A stretch of DNA of 64,000 nucleotides from Paracoccus zhejiangensis (GCF_002847445.1 NZ_CP025430.1:1178001-1242000); one strand, 5' to 3'; numbered from the stretch's first letter, positions 8,075-17,710 are shown. Translations and numbers: made by a program. The notes: a model not told the origin generated them from the sequence alone.

Positions 8075-9558
8075 GCCGCGTCTCCCGACAGCAGAGACAT
8101 GTAGCTTGCCGCCGAGGTGGTCCCCACGTTGGCCCGCGGCAGGTAGGGATAGACATCGAGGTCCAGCTTCGGCGGCCGTTTCTCAACATGGCAGAGAGCG
8201 AGGTGCTTCACGGCATCGAAGCCGACAGCGCCCAATTGCAGGGCCTTCTTCACGGCCGCGTGGAGATCATCGATGTCGAAGGTTTCCAGCAGGCGCAAAA
8301 CCTGCACATATTCCCGGCGTCCCGCCTTGATCATCCGCGCCTCCATCAGGCGGCGCAGGGTTGCGAACTCCGGCGGCAGGTTCCATTCGGCAAGAGGCGC
8401 GGCCTGATCCAAAGCATTGATCTTCCTCTCGATGAGCGGGAGGTAATGCACCGGATCGAACACCATGTCCTCGCGGTCATAGCAGCGGGGGTGGCGTGCG
8501 ATGAGCTCGCCACCGCAGCCGATCACAACCTCGTCGACATAGCCCCTGATCCAGACATCGCGGTGGCCGTAGGCGACCGGCACCGAGTAATCGTTGGTCT
8601 TGTAGCGCACCAGCGCTTGGGAACTGACTCGCCCGGTGGCTTGGTCGCAGGCATCGAACGGCGCGGGTGGCAGATCAGACATCACGACCAGATCTCGCAC
8701 GAGGCGTTCCCCGATGGTCTCGGACTGGCCGCGCAGAACATCCGCCTGACGTTTGCGACACTGCTCCTCCAGATAGGCGTTGAACGAAGCCCAACTCACA
8801 AACCGCGGGACCGGGACCATGAAGTTGCGGCGGGAATAGCCGACCAATCCTTCCGCGTTGCCCTTGTCGTTCCCCTTGCCGGGGCGGCCATAGCGGTCTC
8901 GGAACAGGTAGTGGGACAGGAACCCGCTGAAGAGCGTGGCCCGCTGACGTGTGCCGTCCGCCAGGATCTTCGCAACAAGACAGCGATCGTTGTCGTAGAG
9001 GACCGATACCGGCACCCTGCCGAAGAAGGCGAAGGCGTGGACGTGGCCGTCTACCCAGGCTTCCGCTGTCGCCGCGGGATAGGCGCGCACGAAGCAGGCA
9101 TCACTGTGCGGCAAGTCCATAACGAAGAAGTGCGCCTTCTGCTCGACGCCGCCGATGACGACCACAGCCTCGCCGAAGTCGGCCTGGGCATGTCCTGGCG
9201 GATGGGCTAGCGGCACGAAAATCTCTCGGCCGCGCCGCTCGCGCTCCCGCATATAGTCCTTGATGATCGTATAGCCGCCGGTGAAGCCATGCTCATCGCG
9301 AAGCCGCTCGAATACCCGCTTCGCCGTGTGCCGTTGCTTTCGATGGACCTCGCGATCCCCCTCCAGCCAGCCATCGATGATCTCGGTGAACCCATCCAGC
9401 TTCGGCCGCTTCACCGGCGCCGTCCGCCGGTATCCAGGCGGAACCGAGAACGCCAACATCTTCCGAACGCTGTCGCGGGAAACCCCAAACTGACGCGCAG
9501 CCTCGCGCTGGCTCATGCCTTCTGAACAAGCCAGGCGAACCTTCCGATACAAATCCAC
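8071..9558 (-). CDS. istA: IS21-family transposase IstA
   Basis: A 495-residue DDE transposase. The N-terminus has a helix-turn-helix (SQREAARQFGVSRDSVRKML, residues 16-35). The RNase H-fold catalytic residues are visible as Asp127 in HAQADFGEA, Asp189 in VLYDND and Glu236 in KGNAEG. The C-terminal Mu-transposase-type beta-barrel region follows (TNDYSVPVAYGHRDVWIRGY). It is full length for IS21 and uninterrupted, so the element may still be able to move. Transcription runs toward istB from a promoter that should lie in the right terminal region 9559-9676. Confidence 0.93.
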   Translation of the reverse strand: MDLYRKVRLACSEGMSQREAARQFGVSRDSVRKMLAFSVPPGYRRTAPVKRPKLDGFTEIIDGWLEGDREVHRKQRHTAKRVFERLRDEHGFTGGYTIIKDYMRERERRGREIFVPLAHPPGHAQADFGEAVVVIGGVEQKAHFFVMDLPHSDACFVRAYPAATAEAWVDGHVHAFAFFGRVPVSVLYDNDRCLVAKILADGTRQRATLFSGFLSHYLFRDRYGRPGKGNDKGNAEGLVGYSRRNFMVPVPRFVSWASFNAYLEEQCRKRQADVLRGQSETIGERLVRDLVVMSDLPPAPFDACDQATGRVSSQALVRYKTNDYSVPVAYGHRDVWIRGYVDEVVIGCGGELIARHPRCYDREDMVFDPVHYLPLIERKINALDQAAPLAEWNLPPEFATLRRLMEARMIKAGRREYVQVLRLLETFDIDDLHAAVKKALQLGAVGFDAVKHLALCHVEKRPPKLDLDVYPYLPRANVGTTSAASYMSLLSGDAA

Positions 9559-9676
9559 GGTGAAAATCCTCCCGCCCTCCCTGTCGCCAGAAAGGGTAAA
9601 GGTGGACGACTTTTACGCCGCCCGCAGCGGGCTCATCCCGCCGCTACCGTGGTCGACTTTCTCACCGCCGTTCTCA

Positions 9677-10154
9677 CCGGCTGCCCGACCTTCTTCGCAC
9701 CCGTGGTCGAATAGATCGAGGTCAGCGACAGAACCCGGTCGGGAACTGTCGCGGCGATGGTCTGCGCGATCATCCCGCCCATCGAGCGGCCGACCAGATG
9801 CACCCGGCCAATCCCCAGGTGATCCAGGACGCCGGTCGCATCAGCGGCCATGTCGGCCAGCGAATAGGCATCCTTGCGGGGCCGCGCCAGCACCTGACGC
9901 CAGACCATCGGCGCCGGACGGGATGCGAAGGTGGACCTGCCGACATCGCGGTTGTCCATGGTGATCACGCGGAAGCCGCGGGCCACGAGGGCGGAGACGA
10001 ACTCGCCGCCCCAGGCATTGATATCCTCGCCCAGCCCCGCGATCAGCAGCAGGGCCGGATCGGATGCCTTGCCGAGGTCCCGAAAGCAGATGGTCGTTCC
10101 GGACGGAACCGTCGCGAAGCGCTCGGCGTCCAAGATGCCGCCCTGCTCACGCAT
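9677..10154 (-). pseudogene. Alpha/beta hydrolase, 3' end removed by IS21 element
   Basis: About 159 residues of an alpha/beta hydrolase survive. The oxyanion/strand motif LLLIAGLGEDINAWGG and the nucleophile elbow GRSMGGM are present. The open frame then crosses into the IS21 right end at 9676 and ends there by chance at 9633. The catalytic Asp and His, expected about 100 residues further on, are lost, so it should be inactive. The start overlaps the stop of the upstream monooxygenase gene by 8 bases, indicating a translationally coupled operon. In Baeyer-Villiger pathways such a hydrolase cleaves the ester product, which is the likely original role here. Confidence 0.85.
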
Positions 10155-11730
10155 GGGCCTCTTGCCCTTGATTGACGTGACGGGTAGGACGCGCGCTGGA
10201 GCCGAATTTCAGATGCTCGTCAAAGACCGGGCCGCGCAGGGCCTTGGCATCCTCGACATAGGACATGGCCATGCGCCACGGCTTGGCCGGTCCTTGGCTC
10301 GGCAGGATGCGCGCGCCACGCTTGGCATAGCCGGCCTGCAGGTCCATGATCGGCCTGCGGTCCATGCCCGTATCCGCAACCGCCATCGCCCGGTCGTAGC
10401 CATTGGCGTCCATATGCTTCACCAGATCGATAAAGTAGCGGCACATCAGGCCGACCTTCAGTGTCCAGGACGACGTGGTATAGCCGATCGCCATGGCCCA
10501 GTTGGGAATGCCGCTCAGCAGCATGCCGCGATAGGCGAAGGAGTCGGTGATGTCGATCTTGGTGCCGTCGACCGTGATCGGCATCCCGTCGAACAGCCGC
10601 AGGTTCAGGCCGGTCGCCATGATGATGACATCGGCCTCCAACTCTTCGCCGGAATCCAGCACGATCCCGCGCTTGCTGAACCGGGTGATCCGGTCGGTCA
10701 CGACGCTGGCGGCCCCTGACGAGATCGCGTCGAAGAAATCGCCGTCCGGCGCCAGGCAAAGGCGCTGGTCCCAGGGGTCGTAGGGCGGGTTGAAATGCTT
10801 GTCGACGTCAAAGCCCTTGGGCAGGCGCTTGATGTTCTCGCGCCGGATCAGCCAGCGGCCCAGCTTGGGGAAGCTGCGCAGGAACTTGACCACGCCCCGG
10901 TCGAACCAGATGTTCTTGAACCGCGCGGCGGCATAGCCACGCTTCTCACCCAGATATTTGCTGAGCGCCAAGGCCATCGTGTCGACGCGCGGCATTGCCA
11001 GGACATAGGTCGGCGTCCGCTGCAGCATGGTCACATGGCTGGCCGCGCCGGGCCCTTTCAGCATCGACGGCACGATGGTGATCGCCGTCGCGCCGCTGCC
11101 GATCACCACGACCTTCTTGCCGGCATAGTCGAAATTTTCCGGCCAGTGCTGCGGGTGGATGATGGTTCCCTCGAACTCGTCCTGCCCCTGGAACTGCGGC
11201 GTGAAGCCTTCGTCATAGCGATAGTAGCCGGTAGCCGCGAAAACCCACCCGGCCCGCAGCGTCTTGGTGCTGACCTCACCCGTCGCCGGATCGGTCGCCT
11301 CGACGGTGAGGGTCCAGCGGGATTGGGCCGAGTCCCAGTCAGCCGCCATGACACGATGGCGCAGCCGGATCAGGCCCGTCAGGCCATTCTCGCCCACCGT
11401 TTCCTTCAAATAATCGAGGATCAGCGGCGCATCGGCGATGGCGTGGTCGTGGCGCCAGGGCTTGAACTCGTAGCCGAAGGTATGGAGGTCCGAATCCGAG
11501 CGGATCCCCGGGTAGCGGAACAGGTCCCAGGTGCCGCCGACGCTGTCGCGCGCCTCGAGCACGCAGACGGTCTTTCCGGGAAGCTCGCGGCGAATATAGC
11601 TCGCGGCCCCGATGCCGGAGATACCCGCGCCGATGATGACGACGTCGAGTTCTTCGACGGCGTTCTGCCGCTCGACGACCACCCGGTCACTCGCATTGGT
11701 CGTCATGGCGCTTTCCATAGTCATGAGCAT
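10147..11730 (-). CDS. Flavin-containing monooxygenase, Baeyer-Villiger type
   Basis: FAD- and NADPH-dependent monooxygenase of 527 residues, predicted to insert oxygen next to a ketone. The FAD Rossmann motif is GAGISG (34-39). The type I Baeyer-Villiger fingerprint FxGxxxHxxxWP is present as FEGTIIHPQHWP (186-197), directly followed by the NADPH Rossmann motif GSGATA (211-216). A third dinucleotide-type motif (ATGLN) follows near residue 370. The start may be any of three close ATGs (11730, 11718 or 11706); the first follows a purine-rich stretch. It is followed by a coupled, now truncated hydrolase and faces a divergent AraC-type regulator, which suggests an inducible ketone-degradation operon. 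The substrate cannot be read from sequence. Confidence 0.88.
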   Translation of the reverse strand: MLMTMESAMTTNASDRVVVERQNAVEELDVVIIGAGISGIGAASYIRRELPGKTVCVLEARDSVGGTWDLFRYPGIRSDSDLHTFGYEFKPWRHDHAIADAPLILDYLKETVGENGLTGLIRLRHRVMAADWDSAQSRWTLTVEATDPATGEVSTKTLRAGWVFAATGYYRYDEGFTPQFQGQDEFEGTIIHPQHWPENFDYAGKKVVVIGSGATAITIVPSMLKGPGAASHVTMLQRTPTYVLAMPRVDTMALALSKYLGEKRGYAAARFKNIWFDRGVVKFLRSFPKLGRWLIRRENIKRLPKGFDVDKHFNPPYDPWDQRLCLAPDGDFFDAISSGAASVVTDRITRFSKRGIVLDSGEELEADVIIMATGLNLRLFDGMPITVDGTKIDITDSFAYRGMLLSGIPNWAMAIGYTTSSWTLKVGLMCRYFIDLVKHMDANGYDRAMAVADTGMDRRPIMDLQAGYAKRGARILPSQGPAKPWRMAMSYVEDAKALRGPVFDEHLKFGSSARPTRHVNQGQEAHA

Positions 11731-11995
11731 GGCCCTTCCCTCCTCCTTCGCCCCGGCGTCTCCTCGATCGCCCGTGACGGGTTCCCAACTCGTGATGCGG
11801 CACCAGAGACGATGGGTCGGGACCGGTCTCGCCCTGCGGCGACGGATAACCTACCCTCGATGCTCAACCTGCCGATCTCACGTCTCACCGCAGCGATGCG
11901 GCCCAATCGTAGGAAGGAAGATAGCTGTGGAGACCACGCCGGGTCTTGCTTTTGCGTGACAGATTATTGATCTTGAGCGACAAGAGGAGAGGGAC

Positions 11996-13030
11996 GTGTC
12001 TGGCTCAGAAGACTTGGACATCGTGCGCGCGGGATCGCTGGTCGATTTTCAGACCGCCCTCCGTGACGCGGGGGGCGACTTCGACGCCAGCATCCGCGCG
12101 TTCGGCCTCAATCCTGCGGACATGGAGGTGCCCGACAAGTTCGTCCGCTACAGCTCGGTCGTTCTGGCGATTGAAGCAGCGGCGCGCAAACTGGGGGTCG
12201 CGGATCTTGGCCTGCGCATCAGCGCATTGCAAAGCCCGGACTCGTTCGGACCTCTCTGGCTGTTGATGAAATCCGCGCCGACGGTGCGTGACGGTATTCT
12301 GCTGGGGATCAAGCATGCCAGCTTCTACGTCCCGGCACAGGGATACCGGCATTTCCGCTCGGCCGACGGCAAGCTGGAATGTATCGAGATGTTTCAGCGG
12401 GTGCTCGATCTGCCGGCCATGCCGCAGACGGCCGAGAACGCCGCCGGCCAGCTTCACCGTTTCGTGCTCGAGCTGTCCGATCACGCGACCCGCCCGGCCG
12501 AGATCCACTTTCGCCACCCGCAGGTCGGCAGCGACGACCAGTACCGGCGCCATTTCGGGATCGTGCCGCAGTTCGACTCTGATTTCGACGGCATCGCGGT
12601 TGATCCGGCGGGTTTTCGGCGCCGCATCCCGGACCAGAGTCCGTTGCTGAGGCAGTTCATCGAGCGTTTCCTTTCGGGCGTTACCCCGGAAGAAGGACAC
12701 ACGACCGTGCATCAAGTCTCTGCCCTGCTGCACAACCTCGTGCGGGCCAACATGGCTGAACTTGCGACTGTTGCCGCCCTGATGGGCCAGCATCCGCGCA
12801 CGCTTCAGCGCCGCCTGGGTGCCGAGGGCGCAAGGTTCGAGGATCTGCGCGACGCGGCGCGGAAGGAACTGGCGCGGCAGTTGCTGGCGCAGCGGCATCT
12901 GAGCCTCGCCCAGATCGGCATCATGCTCGGCTATGCCGACCAGCCCGTCCTGACCCGCGCCTGCCGGCGCTGGTTCGGCACGACGCCACTGCGGCTGCGG
13001 CGGGGAACAGTGCACGACACGCATCCATAG
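11996..13030 (+). CDS. AraC-family transcriptional regulator
   Basis: A 344-residue regulator. The N-terminal half resembles the arabinose-binding-like domain of the OruR/ToxT-type AraC subfamily (PF12625 type). The C-terminal 100 residues form the double helix-turn-helix (VAALMGQHPRTLQRRL and LAQIGIMLGYADQPVLTRA, ending WFGTTPLRLRR). The GTG start at 11996 has a good ribosome-binding site (GAGGAGAGG) about 6 bp upstream. It is divergent from the monooxygenase operon with a 265-bp intergenic space, so it is probably its activator. The gene appears intact although its target operon is broken. Confidence 0.88.
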   Translation: MSGSEDLDIVRAGSLVDFQTALRDAGGDFDASIRAFGLNPADMEVPDKFVRYSSVVLAIEAAARKLGVADLGLRISALQSPDSFGPLWLLMKSAPTVRDGILLGIKHASFYVPAQGYRHFRSADGKLECIEMFQRVLDLPAMPQTAENAAGQLHRFVLELSDHATRPAEIHFRHPQVGSDDQYRRHFGIVPQFDSDFDGIAVDPAGFRRRIPDQSPLLRQFIERFLSGVTPEEGHTTVHQVSALLHNLVRANMAELATVAALMGQHPRTLQRRLGAEGARFEDLRDAARKELARQLLAQRHLSLAQIGIMLGYADQPVLTRACRRWFGTTPLRLRRGTVHDTHP

Positions 13031-13321
13031 CTGCCGGGTGCTGGGCCTGACCGGTCTGATCGCACGAGACGATCCGGCCCGTGGCGCGCTGAAACCGGCG
13101 CGGCCTGTCGTCACGGCTGGCCGAACCGGGATCACCCCAGCCGGTAGTTCGGGCTTTCCCGCGTGACCTGCACGTCATGGACATGGATTTCCATTCAAGA
13201 TATATCATGATTTTTCAGTTAATTGTCGCTTTTAGTTCGTCAGTTTTCTTCAGTTTCCGTCAGGTGTCCTTCGTCAGATAGTTTGGGCCTCTGAGCGCGA
13301 TTGCCATGAGGCGGATCTGGC

Positions 13322-13577
13322 TTATCCGGTTTGGAGTTTCGCTGCGTCCCGCTGATTACTCAATCGGCGCCGCTTCATCGTCTGCTCCTTGATCGTACTG
13401 CTTTCGCTGACGATTGCGTTAGCACGGCCAAAGGATGCGTCGGCGGGCATGGGATTGCCGATGCTCACGCGACAACGGTGATGGTTGTCGTGGTCGGCGA
13501 ACGCGCCGATCGTGACCTCAAGGGCACCTGGTAGATCGTGGTTCTCGAGCAGGATACGGTTCTTTAGCACCAGCGTC
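13322..13577 (-). pseudogene. IS3-like transposase orfB, C-terminal piece
   Basis: The translated piece (LKNRILLENHDLPGALEV...DHDNHHRCRVSIGNPMPAD...) matches from memory the C-terminal end of IS3-family OrfB transposases. There, LKNRILLEN follows the catalytic glutamate and HYNHxRYHES..TPADxYFGR follows later. It is separated from the rest of orfB by the IS481-type element, whose left end lies at 13582/13583. The reading continues on the other side at 14549. Confidence 0.8.
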
Positions 13578-13582
13578 TAGCT

Positions 13583-14543
13583 GTGAGATCTTATCACGTT
13601 GTTCACCCTTGAGAGGGGTGGCAGGTCGTTGAGAGCAGAGTGTGGCCTTGATCGGTTGAACCAGTCAATCCATCGGGGCAGGTCTGCGTTTCTGGCGTCA
13701 GACGAGGGATGGGCAAGGCCATAGGCCCATTCGCGCAGGAGGGTTTGGATGAACCTTTCGGCCTTGCCGTTGGTCTTGGGCGTATAGGGTCCGGTGAAGA
13801 TGTGGCGAATGCCGAGCCACCGCAGCGCCTTGGCGAAACGGCGGGAGCGATAGGCGCTGCCGTTGTCGGTCTCACCCGCTCGGCCCGGACGCTCTGGGCG
13901 CGGAACCAGCGGAGCGCGCGCAAGAGGAAGCCGATGGTCGTGTCCTTGCGCTCGTCGCCCAGCAACTCGACATAGGCCAGACGGGTGGCGTCATCCACCG
14001 CGACATGCACGAATTCCCAGCCCGCGCCACGGTTGAGGCAACTGACCCGCGTGCCGGTGACGCGGTGGCCGGGCCTCTCGAACCGGCCCAGCTTCTTGAT
14101 ATCCAAGTGGATCAGCTCGCCCGGCCGTTCGCGCTGGTAGCGCCGCACCGGTTCGGGTGGATCGAGCCGCGCGAGCCGCCCCAGGCCTTCGCGCCGAAGC
14201 CAGCACGAAACGGTGGACCGAGCCAGACTGAGTTTCGCCGCAATCGCCGCCCCTGTCATCCGCAGGCTCCGGCGCAGATGGAGGATCAGGACCACTGTCG
14301 CCTGCGGCAGCCGCCCCACCACTCGGGCGGGCGCGCTTGCGCACCGTGCGAACCGTAACGGCAAGGGCCACAGCAACCTCCGACGCGCTCTGGCCCCCGA
14401 TGATACGGGCCATAATCTATTCTCGACTGTGAAGCGTCAGGCGGGCATTCTGATGCGGGTTGTTCATCCTGCTGAGGCTCCGGTTGTGGTTTGGCGATTG
14501 CAGCCTACCCCGTTCCGGGTGAACAACCTGCTGAGACTTCACA
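13583..14543 (-). mobile_element. IS481-family insertion sequence, 961 bp, nested in the IS3-like element
   Basis: The terminal inverted repeats begin TGTGAGATCTTATCACGTTG at the left and TGTGAAGTCTCAGCAGGTTG at the right, both running into GTTCACCC. CTAG flanks both ends (13578-13581 and 14545-14548), which fits the NCTAGN target preference and duplication known for IS481. The transposase inside is frameshifted. Confidence 0.85.
13603..14413 (-). pseudogene. IS481-family transposase with two frameshifts
   Basis: The N-terminal helix-turn-helix (GGQSASEVAVALAVTVRTVR) is in one frame from 14413. The middle with LSLARSTVSCWLRREGLG, ELIHLDIKKLGRF and VHVAVDDATRLAYVELL is in a second frame from about 14335. 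The C-terminal part (RHIFTGPYTPKTNGKAERF, then WIDWFNRSRPHSAL) is in a third frame from about 13885. The catalytic D, D and E blocks are all still recognisable, but the frame changes mean that no functional transposase can be made. The ORF that begins at 14376 covers only the middle portion. Confidence 0.85.
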
Positions 14544-14548
14544 GCTAG

Positions 14549-15294
14549 GACTCGATCTTGCCCTGGATCTGGGGGGTGGTTCGGAGTTCCGCGGACATGG
14601 TCCATGCCCTGGTACTCGAGCCACTCGGTCAGATCGCCGGAGACGTAGCTGGAGCGGTTGTCGGATGGCAGCCTCGGCTTGTGCCGGACCTGCCGCTGTC
14701 GCAGCCCGATGCGGCGAGCGCCAACTCCGGCGTGTCGGTGACATCGCGGGCCTTCAGGGTCGTGCAAAGCTTCCATGCCACGAAGGCGCGCGAGACGTCG
14801 TCCAGGATCGTGCCGAGAGAGGACCAGCCCCGGCCGGTGATCTTCAGTGAGGCGAAATCGGTCTGCCACATCTGGTTCGGCCGCTTGGTCTTGTCCCGTA
14901 TCTCGTCTATTGCCTTGATCACCACGAAAGCGCGGCTGGCGATGAGATCATGCGCCTTGAGGATGGGGTAGACCAAAGCCTCTGACGCGAAATGCCTTTC
15001 CGTGTCGGTGAAGCGCAGCACGCGTTCCCGTGGCGACAACTCCGTTTCATCGAGCGCCCGACACTCGATCCCCTCCCGGATCTCGTCGGGACTGCGAGTC
15101 CAGACCCGGCCGGGATGCGGCTTTCGGACTTCAAGGCCCGCCTCGCCCAAGGCCAGGGAGCGGTCGTACCAGCGGTAGAAGGTGGGTATGCCGAGCCGGT
15201 CCAGCCTGCGCTTCGCCCGAAGATGGGAGCCTTCGAGGAGACGGATGATCCCGAGCTTCTCAGATGCAGGGGACCTCACACCTCGTCTCCCCAT
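14549..15294 (-). pseudogene. IS3-like transposase orfB, N-terminal and catalytic piece, frameshifted
   Basis: This holds the helix-turn-helix part (FYRWYDRSLALGEAGLEVR) and the DDE core with WQTDF and LDDVSRAFVAWKLCTTLKA. After SGCD near 14700 the frame changes: the next block (HKPRLPSDN, then SSYVSGDLTEWLEYQGMDHV) is in another frame. The sequence then meets the IS481 end right after the catalytic glutamate region (PGQDR/GKIES). It is clearly non-functional. Confidence 0.82.
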
Positions 15295-15650
15295 CCGCGA
15301 TCATGCCCTTTTTGAGCAGACAGTTCTCGAGGGTGAGATCGGCAAAGGCCTCCTTGAGGGCGGCCCCCTCGACCCGGAGCTCTTTCATTCCAGGGACTCG
15401 ATGCCTGGCCTGCGGTATCGCCCACCAAGCAGCGCTTCCCGGCTTCGTGGACCTCCTCGACCAGCTGTCGTACAGGCTCGTCGCGATGCCCTCACGGCGG
15501 CAGAGATCGGCGATGCTCTACTCGCCGCGCAGGCCCTCAAACACGATCCTGATCTTCTCTTCCGCTAAATGATGCCTGCGAGTTCGACAGCGGATGTCCT
15601 TGACGATCCGCTCGGCGGAAGGCTTTGCCGTTCCGGGGTTCTATGTCATC
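15290..15650 (-). pseudogene. IS3-like orfA with in-frame stop and frameshift
   Basis: The reading RTRRHHLAEEKIRIVFEGLR then (stop) SIADLCRREGIATSLYDSWS is the helix-turn-helix OrfA of the same IS. A TAG replaces the codon that is GAG in the second copy at 30118-30123. After DSWS the frame shifts by one base at AGGAGG. The downstream LTLENCLLKKGMI is the leucine-rich OrfA end. Confidence 0.75.
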
Positions 15651-15745
15651 TCCACCCCTTGGCGGTTACGATGAGCCAGAAACCCTCCATTACAAAATCA
15701 CACCAGATGTCCCAAGCGCGCTGACGGGGGACAGGTTGGCGCTGA

Positions 15746-17710
15746 CCCCAGCCCGTTCTCATAGTTCCGCCCCGCCAGCCGATCCAGCCCCCCTTCGGGG
15801 CAGAAGACCAGCGCCCGCGCCGCTGCGAAACCTTGAGGCCGGGGCCGGGCGTGGCGATGCAGCCGCCCGAGCCGCTGCAGCAGCACATCCATCGGGCAGA
15901 GATCGGTCAGAAGGACATCCGCATCGATGTCCAGGCTTTGCTCCAGCGTCTGCGTGCCGATCACGATGCAGCCTGAACCCGCCGCGAGATCCGGCGCCAG
16001 CGCCGCCTCGACCGCCCGGTCCAGCAAGGCCCGGTCCTCGGCGGCAAAGCGGGCGTGGTGCAGTGCCGGAGCGCCGGCGACCTGCAACAGCAGATCGGCA
16101 CGACCGGCCTCTTGCACCGCGCGCCAGCATTCCGCCGCCGCGCCGACGGTGTTGCGGATGACCAGCACGCGCGCGCCCTGCCCCGCCGCCGCGATCGCAC
16201 GGCCCGCCATCTCGTCTGCCGCCATGCTGTCCACGGCGGTCAGACCGATCTGCTTGTCCTGCCCCGGCGCGATGCGGATGACCGGCGCGCCGGGAACCCA
16301 CAAGGCCGGGAATGGCGCGGCCCGCCCCTCGTCGGCCGAGGGGCATGGCTGCCCCAGGTAGGCCGAGCGTGCCACCGCACCCAAGGTCGCCGACATCAGG
16401 AAGGCATGGCCCCCGGCACCCAGATGCGCGCGCAACAGCGCCTGGTTGATGACGGTCATATAGCTGTCCGAGGCGTGAACCTCGTCGATCACCAGCAGGC
16501 TGCGGCTCAGCGCCGCGCCGCGCAGATGGGCATGTTTCACCTGCAGGGCCGCCAGCATGGCCTGGTCAACCGTGCCGACGGCGACACTCGCCGCCAGGAA
16601 CCGCGTCGCGTGCTCGGCCGCCCAACGTGACTTGACCGGCTCTTCCGCGTCATCCCAGACCGTGACGAAATCCGGCAGCGCCCGGCCCGTCGCCTCGCCC
16701 GCGACACGCTGGCCGGGGATGGCCAGAACCGGCTCGGGCGCGGCATCGCCGAAGAGGTTACGGACCGCCAGGCAGACCCGGCGGTGCAGCTGCCGCGCTG
16801 CCGCCCGGGTCGGGACCGCGAAATACAGCCCCGACACCTTTCCCGCCGCGGAAAGCCGGGCGAAATGCCACAGCGCCGCCTCGGTCTTGCCCGATCCGGT
16901 CTCGGCCTCGAGGATGGCGAGCCGCGCATCCGGCGAGATCTCCGCGATGGCCGCCTGAGCGGCGCTCGGCGAAAAGCCGGTCATCCGACCGAAATCCGCA
17001 TCCGGCAGACCCGCGACCTGCCGATCCAGCCCGATCTGTCGCAGCGCGTGTTCCGCTCGGGCCCTCGAGGTCACCAGGTAATCCGCATCGGGCTCGGCTT
17101 CGAACGGAAAGAAATCGCGATCCGACCCGATCCAGTCGGCCAGCGCCAGAAGCCCGGCATAGAGATGCTGGAAGGCCGCGGCCTCGGGCAGCGGGGCCGG
17201 CTCCAGGTCGGGAAAGGCCGCGTCGAAGAACGCCTGGTAATCCGCCGCATCGGCCATCCATGCCTGACCGGGCCACTGCCCGGGTGCGCGGTGACTGGGC
17301 TCGACCGGTTTGCCGTGATGGGCAAAGACGGCCGCGAGGTAGGGCATCATCCGCGCATCGCGCTGGAACAGCCGGGCGGCAAGCAACTTCAAGGGATGTG
17401 CTGCCTCGCGCGCGGCCAGCCCCAGCAGGCCGCATCCGGCCGAAGAATGGCTGATCCGTTCCGATCCGCCCCGGGCCTTGGACTGGAACGCCGGGTGCAG
17501 CTTGCCGATATCATGGATGAAGGTCAGCGCCACGAGCCGCCTGACCGCCGCGTCGGACACTGCACCACCGGCTGCCGCCGCCAGCGCCCGGCGGAACTCC
17601 GGCAGGGCAACCAGCGCCTCGAAGACCATCGCCACATCGGCTGAGTGCGCGGTCAGCGTATGTCGGCCCCCGGTCCCGTCCAGCTTGCCCCAGGCGACCG
17701 ACTGCATCAT
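15746..17710 (-). pseudogene. cas3: CRISPR-associated helicase/nuclease Cas3, C-terminally truncated by an IS
   Basis: Cas3 is the HD nuclease/helicase that degrades Cascade-bound target DNA in type I systems. About 655 native codons remain. The HD domain shows His22, HDIGK (His66-Asp67), HHGK (131-134) and ADWIGSD (191-197). The SF2 helicase has Walker A ETGSGKT (270-276), DEVH (409-412), SAT (440-442), motif V GTQTLEQSLDID (585-596) and motif VI QRLGRLHRH (612-620). The native frame ends near ENGLG, where the IS3-like element begins (15733-15750). An incidental frame runs on to 15698. The C-terminal accessory domain is missing. No other cas gene and no repeat array lie in the window. A type I-E, I-C or I-G affiliation cannot be settled from this piece. 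Confidence 0.85.

Larger units (their letters stand above)
7189..9676 (-). mobile_element. IS21-family insertion sequence (istA-istB), 2488 bp
   Basis: The ends are imperfect inverted repeats. The left end reads TGTCAACGGCGGAGCAAAAA and the right end, on the opposite strand, TGAGAACGGCGGTGAGAAAG. Both are followed by further internal copies of a GCAAAA..GGCCAC or GTAAAA..GTCCAC motif, the multiple terminal repeats known for IS21. The element carries istA and istB on the minus strand. The flanks do not show a target duplication (left flank ends GTTGTTC, right flank begins CCGGCTG), and they belong to two different broken genes. Confidence 0.85.
13265..15733 (-). mobile_element. IS3-like insertion sequence, degraded, interrupted by an IS481-family element
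   Basis: The 5' end on the minus strand begins near 15733 with TGTCCCCCGTCAGCGCGCTT. The opposite end at 13265 reads TGTCCTTCGTCAGATAGTTT, a related inverted repeat. Between them lie an orfA-like and an orfB-like transposase in pieces. Subtracting the IS481-type insert leaves about 1.5 kb, a normal IS3 size. The outer boundary could extend to 15750, because the heptamer TGGGGTC at 15744-15750 also precedes the second copy of this element at 29906. The insertion truncates cas3. Confidence 0.75.
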
